Under the pieces are notes generated by a model. The model had not been told where the DNA came from. It did no database searches and worked only from the letters and a program-made list of their open reading frames with translations. This document shows, piece after piece, positions 46,401 to 56,360 of a stretch of 64,000 nucleotides of DNA. The position numbers were made by a program, and so were the translations under genes. Position 1 is the stretch's first letter. Every line of letters starts with the position of its first letter. Source of the DNA: Humulus lupulus (lineage: Eukaryota > Streptophyta > Magnoliopsida > Rosales > Cannabaceae); assembly GCF_963169125.1 (NCBI RefSeq), contig NC_084802.1, positions 18,724,896-18,788,895 of the forward strand, read 5' to 3'.

Positions 46401-49166
46401 ATGATTTCTATCACTATCTTGCTTATGATTAATGTGTGTATATTAATGGATCCGCATATTTAAAGGTAGTTTAAATATGTTACAAAATTTTTGTTGTACA
46501 CTGGGCCAACCACACTACCTTTCCGCTGCGTATTAGGAAACTCGTTTCTAACAAGTAGGACCTTGGAGATGGAAGGCTTATTCGGAGGCCGACCGCTGTT
46601 ATTTGAGTATCGGTTGGAGGAAGCAAGATGGGCGCGGTTGAACCAGATGCATCAACCTGGACGATCGGCTCCTCGGTTGTGCTCGCAGTAGCCTGAGCCG
46701 TTGGGGTCTTCTCAGAGCGTCTGGGGACCTTGGATGGTCGGTTGGACCTCCGCGAGGCTCTCGAGCGCTTACTCTTCTGAGCTCCAGCTCCCTCATCACT
46801 AAAGAGCACTGCGTCAAGGTCGAGATCCATGGCACCTGCACAGTTCCAATTGAAGTTAAACATCATGCTAATAAACTTGAAAGAAAAAAAAAACCAAGTA
46901 AAGAAAGACCTAACTGGAACTCTCCCCCGAACTAGAGCTCGGGGACCACGAAATTCCCCCATCTTCAGAAGAGGCGGGGGGAGTACCTTCCCTATAGGTG
47001 GGCGTCAACCTCGAAATGTCCCTATAATCATTGGTCCCATATTGGACGGCTATCCCGTTCCACACCTCATTTAGACTGTACATGGTGTCATACTTTCCGA
47101 GCCAACTATCAAACCTATGAACTCGGTCGTCTACCCGAGTCCATATGTAGAAGTGGTATCTATCATCCGGGCATAAAACTAACCTATCGGGTTTATGTTT
47201 TAATAAGGTGGGGGACCACATTCTCGAGCTAAGGATGACTTTACCTTCTTCATCCGAGTCTGAGCTCGAGGCTTCATCATTAGCCTCATTCCCCGATGGT
47301 GGACTCCTTCGGCGAGCTGGAGGTGGAGGCCTCACCTCTCTCCTCTGGGGGAGGATGCCTGTGGGCAAAGGCACCTGCTCCCAATGATCATACTTCTTGT
47401 TGGACCAGTCAGAGGTGGACTGGCCATCTCCCAAAAGCCCGCAAGCTCGGAGCTTGCTCTCGTGTAAGAGGTACGAGAGAGACCTCCGACCGTAAGGGAG
47501 TTGGAGTAAAGTCTCTCTATGCTCCTTCATGGCGTCGTCGGGTATAGGGCAGAGAAAATTTGTTGGAAAATAAGGCACATTGCAACTAAGTACGAACCTA
47601 CAAATAAGAACCCGAGCACAGAGATAAAGAAGGTTGGAATACTTACGAATCCGCCTGAATGAGTAGCATCGAGACGGGGACAGGCCATCTGTCCAGAAGA
47701 AGGCTTTTTTGAAATCAAGTGGATGATTAGGGAGATCCTCAAATACCTTTTTCTCTTTGGGATAGCTCGAAAGGTAGTAAAAGCCATCTCCTCCCCGAGC
47801 TCGGGAAGGATTACTTTTCAGACAGAAGAGATATAAAATCTCTTGCGGGGAAGGTCCTTCCCACTTCAGCTCGTGGTATAATGACCTCAGGGCAGACAGA
47901 ACCCTGTAAGAATTGGTGTTGAGTTGGAACGGAGCCAACCCAACAAAATCCGTGAAGTCCTTGAAAAAGACTTCAAAGGCAATAGCGCTCCTGCCTTCAT
48001 GTGTTCCTGACTCCATGCCGCGTACCTCAGCCTGTTGTCAGGGTTTCCAGTCCCTGGGGCATAGCAGCTACGTTCGTTAGCGGTCGGAGCTCGACATCTC
48101 AAGGAGCTTGACAACCTTAGGCCATGGAAAGCCAGAATATCAGTTACCTGATTTATCGAGGTAACCGAGCTCCAATAGTGCTCGGCCTCGAAGATTTCTC
48201 TCCTCGGTTGCGAGGTAGAAGGCTCCCCCATGAGTGAAAATTGGAGCTCTCCCGGGCTATACGCAACGGTCACTGTTAATTTAGGGTCAAGTGGGATTGA
48301 CCTGGGCCCTAAGTTGGATTCTGGATAAATAGCCTCTCGAAGGATCCTCCTTTTCTTCTCTATGAACTCGTCTATTTGGCGGCGATAATGAGCTCGAATA
48401 TCCTCATGTTCTCGCGCGAGGTTGTACTCACGAATTCGACGTTGATTCCGAGCAAACAACGAATCCGGGCTCGGGGTTTTGGGCGAGTAAGGGATTGCCG
48501 GCAACGACCCCCACCGTCTTTCTAGATTCTGTGACATCTAGCGAGAAAGAAAAAATGGTGAGGGCCATGCATGCAAGAGTCCAAGAATTACGAGCTCGAC
48601 AGGACAAGCTCGGAGTTTAAGAACAAAACGAGCTCGATATTAAGACCCTATTAAAGAGTCAGAACGTGTATTCTACGGGAAAAAGGAGGAGAGTGGGCAT
48701 AACCTTTTGAAAATCCCGAATTATTAGGGAAAAAAGGTGGCTATTATTCAGAAAAGGTAACATTGGGTATCGTGCATTCTTCAAAACCAAGGTTTTGCAC
48801 CCAAATATCTTGGTGTGCAAGATACGTCTTTTAAAATTTTAAAACCCAGAAAAAAGAGATCTTGCTCAAACACCAAAACTGGGTATGGAACCAGTGGTTT
48901 AAACCTAGTATGGAGACTTAAACGTGAAAGCCTATCGGTCAAAAATTCCCTAACTTATCATACTAAGAAAATAAACTAGTACATTCACAGAAATAACAAG
49001 AACAATATGGACAGAAACTGGCATAAGGGAAAATAAAAATCGGACACTTACACAATAATGGCGATTGCAGAGAAATCGTTGATTGAAGGAGGGGCTGCAG
49101 GTATGAGCTTACGATCTCGAACAAACCGGCGGTCCTTTGCTTCTTCGGCTGAGAGAACATGCACAA
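43489..49166 (-). pseudogene. Antisense spliced gene embedded in Tat element 2
   Basis: Runs opposite to gag-pol in the element's 3' half. A candidate first exon (49166-49113, MCMFSQPKKQRTAGLFEI) ends at a GTAAGC donor. An acceptor TAG lies directly before the ATG at 48537 (MSQNLERRWGSL), in phase. The main exon (48537-46915) holds a globular part (FFKDFTDFVGLAPFQLN, YRVLSALRSLYHELKW, GDGFYYLSSY) and needs a frame change near 47960-48000. Intron 46836-46914 (GTTAGG to GTGCAG) joins in phase to MDLDLDAVLFSDEGAG and a Ser/Lys/Arg-rich linker. Element B then interrupts. Coding resumes at 44296. Intron 44026-44095 (GTAACC to TTTCAG) leads to a coiled-coil exon of repeated LAELEK units, with one stop at 43717, ending at 43489. 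The globular part resembles Pfam Transposase_28 (putative gypsy type transposon) from memory. Function unknown. Confidence 0.7.
44297..46553 (+). mobile_element. Element B: 2.26-kb non-coding LTR-like insertion, relative of element A
   Basis: It starts TGTTGGAGATGTGCCC, ends TTTCTAACA, with a perfect 5-bp duplication AGTAG (44292-44296 and 46554-46558). Related to element A end to end (AAAGCATATGTAG, GTATTAGTACGAGAG, CTCTTAAGGGTT, GGTCCCCATAGCGGCTC, AGATCTTGGTGTGAG, GAAGATAGCAAGGAC), with extra AT-rich sequence in the middle. No coding. Probably a solo LTR of a family with LTRs over 2 kb. It splits the antisense gene of element 2. Confidence 0.85.
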
Positions 49167-49252
49167 GCAAGGAGTTTTCAGAGAGAGTTCTGGTTTTGTT
49201 TTTGTTCTTTCTTTTGATGAACGAAAAATAGAAGGAAGACGAAGAATGAGGT

Positions 49253-49263
49253 CTTATATATAG
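49253..49263 (-). promoter_or_regulatory. Likely TATA box of the antisense gene
   Basis: On the minus strand CTATATATAAG lies about 90 bases upstream of the candidate first-exon ATG at 49166, a normal spacing for a start site near 49230. A matching TATATATATA lies at 34751-34760 in the older element remnant, at the corresponding place relative to the polypurine tract. Confidence 0.55.
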
Positions 49264-49510
49264 ACGGTAAAAGGGGATTAATCTGGGGCGTTGAATAAAA
49301 TCCTTGCAAGATCCAACGGATAGGGATTACTGATATGATGGTACCATAAAGGTGGCAGGCGAATGATCGTGGGCAGATTTCCAAGGTACTCGAGTACCCT
49401 GAATAAGCAATACCCAACTGACACATGTCCATTCTCAAGTATGTGACGGTACGGTTCCCGAAGAAGGTAGTTCAAAAGTTTCCTTCTCATAGGATTCGAA
49501 CAGATACTTT

Positions 49511-49523
49511 TGAGGGGGCAAGA
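49511..49523 (+). other. Polypurine tract of element 2
   Basis: TGAGGGGGCAAGA lies directly before the 3' LTR start at 49524, the expected primer site for plus-strand DNA synthesis. Confidence 0.8.
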
Positions 49524-50318
49524 TGTTATACCCAGATTTTGAGCCATGAGGATTGTGACCTCGAAAGCTGGATTCATAATGAATGAACTCGTAAAGTCTG
49601 GAATATGTTCGAAATCTAAACAACAAACCTGCGAAGCAGAGACGACTTCGAAGATGGTAGCCTCAAAATCCTCACGAGCTCGAAGGGTAGGCCCCGAGGT
49701 GCATCTGTTCTCTGGGATGACCTCGGATCAGGGGCTCCGAGCCTGACGCACGTACGAGCTCGAAGTCATGTGGCCTCGGGATATGTTATAGCTCGAAAGT
49801 CAGTAAGAAACCTGGGAGAATATGGCCTTGGCGATATAGGATAATAACTTTGAATATCCTAATGAGTCATCTATAAGAGACGCGGTCTACATTTATTATT
49901 GTAAATCCCCTACAATCAAGGGATATTATTTGATTAGTTATGCGCCCCCTGGTCTTCAAGGGACGTTTCCTTTTATATCGGATTGCAGGCATTTAATGCC
50001 ATTTAATTTATTTGCATATAAAGAGTAACTACCCGAAATATGTGGGATAGTATTATGAAATCTTCTCTATAAATAGAGAGGTCACGCACTATTGTAAAGG
50101 ACCGAATTTTTGTGATCTTGAGAGAAAACTCTGAAGAATTCATCCTTGAAGAATTTTCAGAGATCATCTTGAGTTTAATAACAAAGACTCGTGGACTAGG
50201 CAGATTTAACTGCTGAACCACGTAAAAAATCGTGTTTGTATTATCATATTTTTATTGGCCATTACTGATTATTGTTTACGTGCTCTTCTTTCACTGTTGA
50301 CGAAAAACGGCGTCAACA
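49524..50318 (+). repeat. 3' LTR of element 2
   Basis: Same length as the 5' LTR (795 bp), with 13 differences counted by eye, spread across the LTR. TATA box repeated at about 50068-50077. Confidence 0.95.
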
Positions 50319-50323
50319 GTAAC

Positions 50324-50597
50324 TTCCGTGAATGAGAGGAAGATATTCTCATGAACAGGTCTATAAATAGCCTGGTCTGATTCATTTGTAGACACGGACA
50401 AATTGTATTGGAGAATACTCTGCCAAATTGATTTCTGAAAAAGCTTTGAAAGAGTAGTGAGAGTAATAATAGTGACTCCCGGACTAGGCAGATTTTAACT
50501 ATTGAACCATGTAAAAAGTCTTTGAATCATTTTATTTTTTCTATATCTGCATTTAGTGCTCTTCATATCTAAGTTGACGAAAAACGACATCAATACA
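50324..50597 (+). repeat. Older Tat-type LTR, right part
   Basis: It resumes right after the GTAAC duplication and parallels the last third of the element 2 LTR: CTATAAATAGCCTGG (TATA box), GGACTAGGCAGATTTTAACT, a GAACCATGTAAAAAGTC stretch and the end TTGACGAAAAACGACATCAA. The end is near 50597 (AATACA); the last bases are mutated so the exact edge is unsure. No matching downstream internal sequence follows, so it is the 3' LTR of the truncated older element. Confidence 0.75.
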
Positions 50598-51226
50598 TAT
50601 ATACACAAATTTATATATAATGTCTTGCATGTAATAGTGAACTTTTGAATGATCAATTAGAGTGATTGAAGCATATGACGGGATCCTATAACTCTATGTA
50701 TAAGGTTATTTTCATTGTACATATATAATAATTAAATCACAAATCGTAGCAAATTAATTGTTCTTGTAGCTCTAAGTTTCCTTCATGTTTGATAATAATT
50801 GCTCAATCCACCCAAATACATAAAGTCAGACCAACTACAAAAGTCATTATAGAATCTCCACTATAGTTTTCTAAGTACAAAAGAAGAAGACTATCAACAT
50901 ATATTTTGTCAACTCAAGCAAACGAGCAAACAATTTCTATATATATAGATATACAAAAAAATGCATGATACTTTATAAGAGGAAAAAAAGCTTGCCCAGG
51001 ATATATACAAACTATTGAATCGATTTATATTTAAAACTAAACAAAAATCATGAAAAAAGCTATAGAAAAATTAGAAATAGTCATTATGTTTGGTTGAGGA
51101 ATTCCATCAAGCACATGAATTGCAACAAATAATTCAAAAGTCTTTTACATACCTGACTAGAAACTAAACTTTCTCTGGTTCAAAATGGCAGGATTCAGAA
51201 ATAGCTCAATTTCAGCAACTCACTCA
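50598..51226. other. Intergenic DNA
   Basis: AT-rich, no gene or repeat structure recognised. The last 8 bases are the left copy of the hAT MITE target duplication. Confidence 0.5.
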
Positions 51227-51456
51227 CAGGGCCGGCCCTGAAAAAAAGTGGGCCTAAGACAGTTTTAATAAATTTGAAAAAAAATGGGCCCTTTTGTATA
51301 TGTAATTTTAATATGTAATTTTAAATAAAATTAAACTAATATTTAGTAATATAAAATTAAACTAATAAAATTAAACTAATTTTAAATAAAATGGGCCCTG
51401 GGTAGGGGTGGGCCCTAGGCACGGGCCTAGCCCGCCTATGCCCAGGGCCGGCCCTG
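51227..51456. mobile_element. hAT-type MITE, 230 bp
   Basis: Both ends carry the self-complementary CAGGGCCGGCCCTG. A perfect 8-bp duplication CTCACTCA lies at 51219-51226 and 51457-51464, as expected for the hAT superfamily. The inside is AT-rich with GGGCC-rich shoulders and no coding. Confidence 0.9.
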
Positions 51457-51783
51457 CTCACTCATGGCTTACCATGTCGGAAGGGTGGAGAAGTATCGTG
51501 AACTTGGGTGTGTCGTGGTGAAAAAGATGACGAGTCTGCCATCTTTCTTGAGTTTGCTTAACTGTGTCATGAGTTCAACTGGGTTGTAGGGTAGAATATG
51601 ATCAAGTCACAAAGTTGGAGTAGTGGAGAATCTCATAGGTGGCGTAGAAGATGATGAGTATGGGAGACTTATACTCTGATGTTTGCTGCGCTTGTTTAAG
51701 GAGAAAAAAAAGCATGTAATTGAAGGGGTATAATGGATACATTAATTGAAATTTTGGGGTACTAAAATAAGAGTTAAAAAAGA
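51457..51783. other. Intergenic DNA with a short gene-like stretch
   Basis: On the minus strand about 51475-51605 reads as an uninterrupted, compositionally normal frame (YNPVELMTQLSKLKKDGRLV, then IFFTTTHPSSRYF), closed by a stop before and after. It may be a fragment of a host gene; I do not recognise it. Confidence 0.3.
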
Positions 51784-53340
51784 GAGGAAATTACATTTTA
51801 TATGGAAATTTTAATAGTGTGCAAAAATATGGCTTTTTTTCAAAAAAGTTAATCTATGGCTTTTCTTTTAAGAGTTTTCACCTTTATAGGTTTATTTTCC
51901 CATATTTTTTTTATAAAAGTTGGTTTATGTCATGGATTTACTCTTAACCAAGTTTTATTAATATGGAAGGGTATGTTTGTAATTTGATTATTATTTCTTT
52001 AGCTTATTTGTTTTTTTTATATTATTAATTTTATATTAAATTTTTCTTTGGTTGTTGTGCAATTTTTTTCCCTTTTTTTTGTAATATGAATTGTGTTTAA
52101 AATTATTTTTTATTTATTATAAACATTTTTTTCCTTTTTTTTAGATTGTACGTTTCCTTTTTCAAATCTTGGGTAAGGTAACCAGTTACTTGATTAATAT
52201 TTGACAGTTATGTAAAAAAAATCCTAGAGCTAGGTTAAATAACATGTATCAGGAGGGATAATGAGTTATCCTGAGAGGAGTAATTTTCTGCCATAAGAGG
52301 GGTATTTAATTACCATAAGATCGGTGACGGGTTACTCATATTAAATATGAAAATAAACATCAAATTTGAAGAAAAAAGATGAAGAACACTTCATTAAAAA
52401 AATAACAAGAAGTAACTATGATTTTAATAACATAGATAACCAACTACCATAAAGAACCTAGAAATATACACACACATCAGAACGTGAAGGTAACCAGTTA
52501 TCCCCAGAAATATACACTCAAAGAACGTGAAGGTAACTAATTATCCCCATAAATAGACACACAAAGAACGGGAAGGTAACCAGTTACCACAGATCTGAAG
52601 ATAGAAAAAAAATTAGATTCACCCCCTTTCCCTTCTCTCCCATCTTATTAAAATATTTTTTTTCTAGATTTGAATGTTCCCATCAGGGTAACTGGCTACC
52701 CATTCACTTTTTCATATTTTTATTAGTTTTTTTTCCAAAATTTGGTGTTCCTATAAGGGTTACAGTAAAGAAAATGCTGAAAAAAATTGATTTTAATTTT
52801 TTTATATATAGTAGAAAAAACTATAAAAAAAAATTACAATAATAAAAGATAATAAATAAAAAAATAGTAAAATAATTATGTAATGTTAAAATATGTATGA
52901 AAAAAAAGAAAAAAAAAAAGATGGAATGAGAAAATAATAAGTACAGAAAATGAGGAAAAAGGAAGGGAAAAAACTTGGAAATAAAACTAAAAAAATATGA
53001 AAAAACAAAACAAAACAAAAGAAATGATGAAGGAAAAAAAACAAATGAATGAATAAAAATGAAAAGAAGAAAAAAATAATAATGGAAAAATAGAAAGAAA
53101 AAAATATGAATAAAAAAATTGATAGAAAAAAATGAAAAAAGAAAGAAAAAATGGAAGAAGGAAAAAAGAAAGAAAAAAAGGCTCATATGCGTGAAAAAAG
53201 AAAAAAACGGAAGGAGAAAATAATAAATGACTAATTACAGAATACACTATAAAACAAAAAAAATATGAACATACGGTATCTTACAATTTATACGGTAAAT
53301 TATTTCAAATATACGTTTCTTTAAAAAAATTAAAGGGTTT
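51784..53340. repeat. Direct repeat block 1 (non-coding, AT-rich)
   Basis: Starts GAGGAAATTACATTTTATAT and runs parallel to block 2 (from 54505) for at least 1.35 kb. Shared landmarks: GTGTGCAAAAATAT, AAGTTGGTTTATGTCAT, GGAAGGGTATGTTTGTAATT, CCTAGAGCTAGGTTAAATAA, the 43-bp array, and a long purine-rich tail. No coding; long Phe-rich frames in the tail are artefacts of the poly-pyrimidine strand. Confidence 0.75.
52481..52609. repeat. 43-bp tandem repeat in block 1, three units
   Basis: Units start AACGTGAAGGTAAC at 52481, 52524 and 52567. Each holds GGTAACYAGTTAYC or a close variant and an ATATACAC-like stretch. Confidence 0.8.
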
Positions 53341-54504
53341 TCAAAATCCTATTTTTTTAAAAAAAAAAGTAAAGGAAGAAAGTGCAGTATAATGTGTGTA
53401 GAAACTGCTCCCCTATTCTCTTTCCCTATGTTATCTCTCTACTTTTCTCTCTCATTTTCTTCATCTTCCCCATTTTCTCAGTCAGCTCTCTCTATTTTTC
53501 TCAGTGATCTGACCATTTGTACTCCTCGATGGTGCCATTTTCATTTGTTTGAGCTTGATTATTTGGGTTTCAAAATTCCTTCTCTTGATTTTAATTTTTA
53601 TTTTCCATTATTTGGGTTTCAGTTCTCATTGAGTATAACTAATTGTTTTTATGGTTTGTTGGTACATCTTGTTCTAATCTTAGCTTCAATTTGATATGTT
53701 TAACCTTTGTGAATTTTTTGTTTAAATATATTATTTCTATAGTGATCTGTTACATATTTGTAAAATATGTTTTCTGATGATGATAAGTTTGCTTTCATTT
53801 CTTCTTTGGTATTTGATATTATGTTTTAAAATAGATTCATTCCTCTATAATGATCTGTATATATGTGTGTTGTTGATATATACAACTTTCTAGTTGGGGC
53901 TAGCAAAGGAGATACTCTGCTATGATGTTGGGGCGTTGTGATACCTTAGGCGACTTAGTGATTGTGTTTCTACGAGTTAGCATGCTTTGATTGTGATATT
54001 TCATGGCTTGCTTTGATTCTATAATTGTTTGTAAAGAGTTGCTAGTTGGTACGGTAGTTTGATTATATTTTTTCGATGTAAGAGATAAATTTATACATTA
54101 CAACTCTTTTTTAATCTATATTACGGTTTCGTAACAATATGTTACAAACATATTATGGTTTTGTAAGGATTTGTTACAAATTTGTTAATAATTTTTTTGT
54201 TCTATAATGATCTGTTTCAAGTTTGTTAATACCTATTATGAATTTGTAATGATCAATTACAAATTTATTAATGTGTTTCTAGTCACAGTACATTAAATCT
54301 TAACATATTTGTTTAATATAGAATTTAGTTACATTTTAACAATGACAAAATTTTATTTTTTAAAATTATATAATTAACAAAGGAAAGTTGTCACCAATAT
54401 TTATGAGCATTGTTTTTTTTAAATTCCCTAAAAATGAATAGTGTGTAAAAATTAAAAGGGATCATTTTAAATGGGTATTGAGTCTAATTTACACAATGAA
54501 AAAT
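53341..54504. other. Spacer between the two repeat blocks
   Basis: The left third is pyrimidine-rich (CTCTCTACTTTTCTCTCTC) and looks like a 5' untranslated region, but no gene follows. From 53740 to 54290 phrases like GATCTGTTACAAATTTGTTA recur irregularly. A plus-strand frame at 53392-53694 is low-complexity and not called. Confidence 0.4.
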
Positions 54505-56360
54505 GAGGAAATTACATTTTATATGGGATTTTTAATAGAGTGTGCAAAAATATAGTTTTTTTTTTAAAAAAAAAAAAGTTCATCTATGACTTTTTTTTTT
54601 AAAGATTTTTTACTTTTATGGTTTTATTTTTTCATATTTTTGTATAAAAGTTGGTTTATGTCATAGTTTTACTATTAATCAAGTTTTATTAATTTGGAAG
54701 GGTATGTTTGTAATTTGATTATTATTTTTAGCTTATATTTTTTTTATATTATTTTAATATAACTAATTATATTAAATTTTTCTTTGGTTGCTTTGCAAAT
54801 TTTTTTTCTTTTTTTCTTTATATGAATTGTGTTTATTTTATTTTTATTTATTATAAATATTTTTCCTTATTTTTATATTGTACGTTTCTTTTTTCAAATC
54901 TCGGGTAAGGTAACCAGTTACTTGATTGATCTTTGACAATTATGTAAAAAAAAATCCTAGAGCTAGGTTAAATAACATTTACCAAGAGGAGTAACCAGTT
55001 ATCCTGAGAGGAGTAACCTTCTGCCATAAGAGGGGTAACCAGTTACCATAGGAGGGGTGATGGGTTACTCATATTAAATATGAAAAGAAACATCAAATTT
55101 GAATGAAAAAGAGGAAGAACACTTCATTAAAAAAGGAAGAAGTAACTATGATTTTAGTAACATAGGTAACCAGTTACCATAAAGAACCTAGAAATATACG
55201 CACACATCATAACGTGAAGGTAACCAATTACCCCCAGAAATATACATACAAAGAACGTGAATGTAACCAGTTACCCCCAGAAATATACACACAAATAACG
55301 ATAAGGTAACTAGTTTCCACAAATCTGAAGATAAAAAAAAATCAGATCCATCCCCTTTCCCTTCTCTCCTATTTTCTTCATATAATTTTTTTTTTAGATT
55401 TGAATGTCCCCATCAAGGTAACTAGTTACACATTCACGTTTTCATACTTTTATTAGTTTTCTTTCCAAATTTTGGTGTTCCTATAAGGGTTACAATAAAA
55501 AGAAAATGCTGAAAAAATTGATTTGATTTTTTTTTTTAAATATAGTGAAAAAAACTATAAAAAATCACAATAATAAAAGATAATAAATAAAAAAATAGTA
55601 AAATAGTTATGTAGTGTTAAAATATGTGTGAAAAAAAGAAAAAAAAATGGAATGAGAAAAGAATAAGTACAAAAAAGGAAGAAAAACTTAGGAAAGAAAA
55701 CTAAAAAAATATGAAAAAAACAAAACAAAACAAATGATGAAGGAAAAAAATAGATGAATGAATAAAAATGAAAAGAAGAAGAAGAAAAATAATGGAAAAA
55801 TAGAAAGAAAAAAATATGAATGAAAAAATTGGTAGAAAAAAAGGAAAATAAAAAGAAAGAAAAAATGGAAGAAGAAAAAAAATGGAAGGAGAAAATAATA
55901 AATACAAAAATGAAGAAAAAATAGAAGGAAAAAAAAGAAAGAAATCTAAAAAAAAAAAATGAACAAAAAAAAAACAATACAAATGAAATAAAAAAAATAG
56001 ATAAATGAATAAAAATGAAAAGAAGAAGAATAATAGAAAATGGAAGAAAAAAAAGGATGAAGGAAAAAATTGGTAGAAAAAAAGGAAAAAAAAAAGAAAA
56101 AAAATAATTAGAAAATGGAGGAAAAAATAAAAATAAAAAATAAAAATAAATAAAATCACATTCAAAATAAAAAAAATATATAACTATGATAAAATATGTG
56201 ACATTTCCATATTTTAGTTAGCTACTAATTGTGTTTCTCATACTTTAATTTTGTCTTTAATAAATTTTCCCATACAAATTAAGAAAAATATAATTTTTAT
56301 ATTTTTGCACACTGATAGTATAAAAGCCATATTTTTTAAAAATTCCCATGAAAAATTCCT
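54505..56360. repeat. Direct repeat block 2 (possible non-autonomous transposon)
   Basis: Copy of block 1, offset by about 2.72 kb. Its right end (TTTTTGCACACTGATAGTAT and AATTCCCATGAAAAATTCC, about 56304-56360) resembles the inverted complement of its left start (GGAAATTACA, GTGTGCAAAAATAT). It may therefore be a DNA transposon with imperfect inverted ends. Target duplications are not clear. Confidence 0.6.
55211..55339. repeat. 43-bp tandem repeat in block 2, three units
   Basis: Units start at 55211, 55254 and 55297, matching the array at 52481 in period and number. So the array predates the duplication of the block. Confidence 0.8.

Larger units (their letters stand above)
35515..50318 (+). 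mobile_element. Ty3 (Tat-type) LTR retrotransposon, element 2, structurally complete, 14.8 kb
   Basis: Both LTRs are 795 bp with TG...CA ends and the element is flanked by a perfect 5-bp duplication GTAAC (35510-35514 and 50319-50323). Order: LTR, primer site, gag-protease, RT, RNase H, second RNase H, integrase, 69-bp tandem repeats, an antisense spliced gene (interrupted by element B), polypurine tract, LTR. By eye the LTRs differ at 13 of 795 sites, 11 of them transitions. At an assumed 1.3e-8 substitutions per site per year this is roughly 0.6 million years. Gag-pol has in-frame stops and one frameshift, so this copy cannot move on its own. Confidence 0.95.

Noticed and set aside
47586..47646. 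An extra intron in the antisense gene (GTAAGT at 47646)
   Set aside because: Candidate acceptors give introns of only 49-61 nt and break the frame, while the frame reads through without it.
49546..49746. Frame MRIVTSKAGF present twice (also near 35540)
   Set aside because: It lies inside both LTRs of element 2 and repeats only because the LTRs are repeats; no evidence of a real protein.
52821..53247. Long Phe-rich frames on the minus strand
   Set aside because: They translate a purine-rich, low-complexity tract; the same artefact recurs in the duplicate block. No start context or domain.
55555..56165. Phe-rich frames of 140 and 154 residues
   Set aside because: Same poly-pyrimidine artefact as in block 1.
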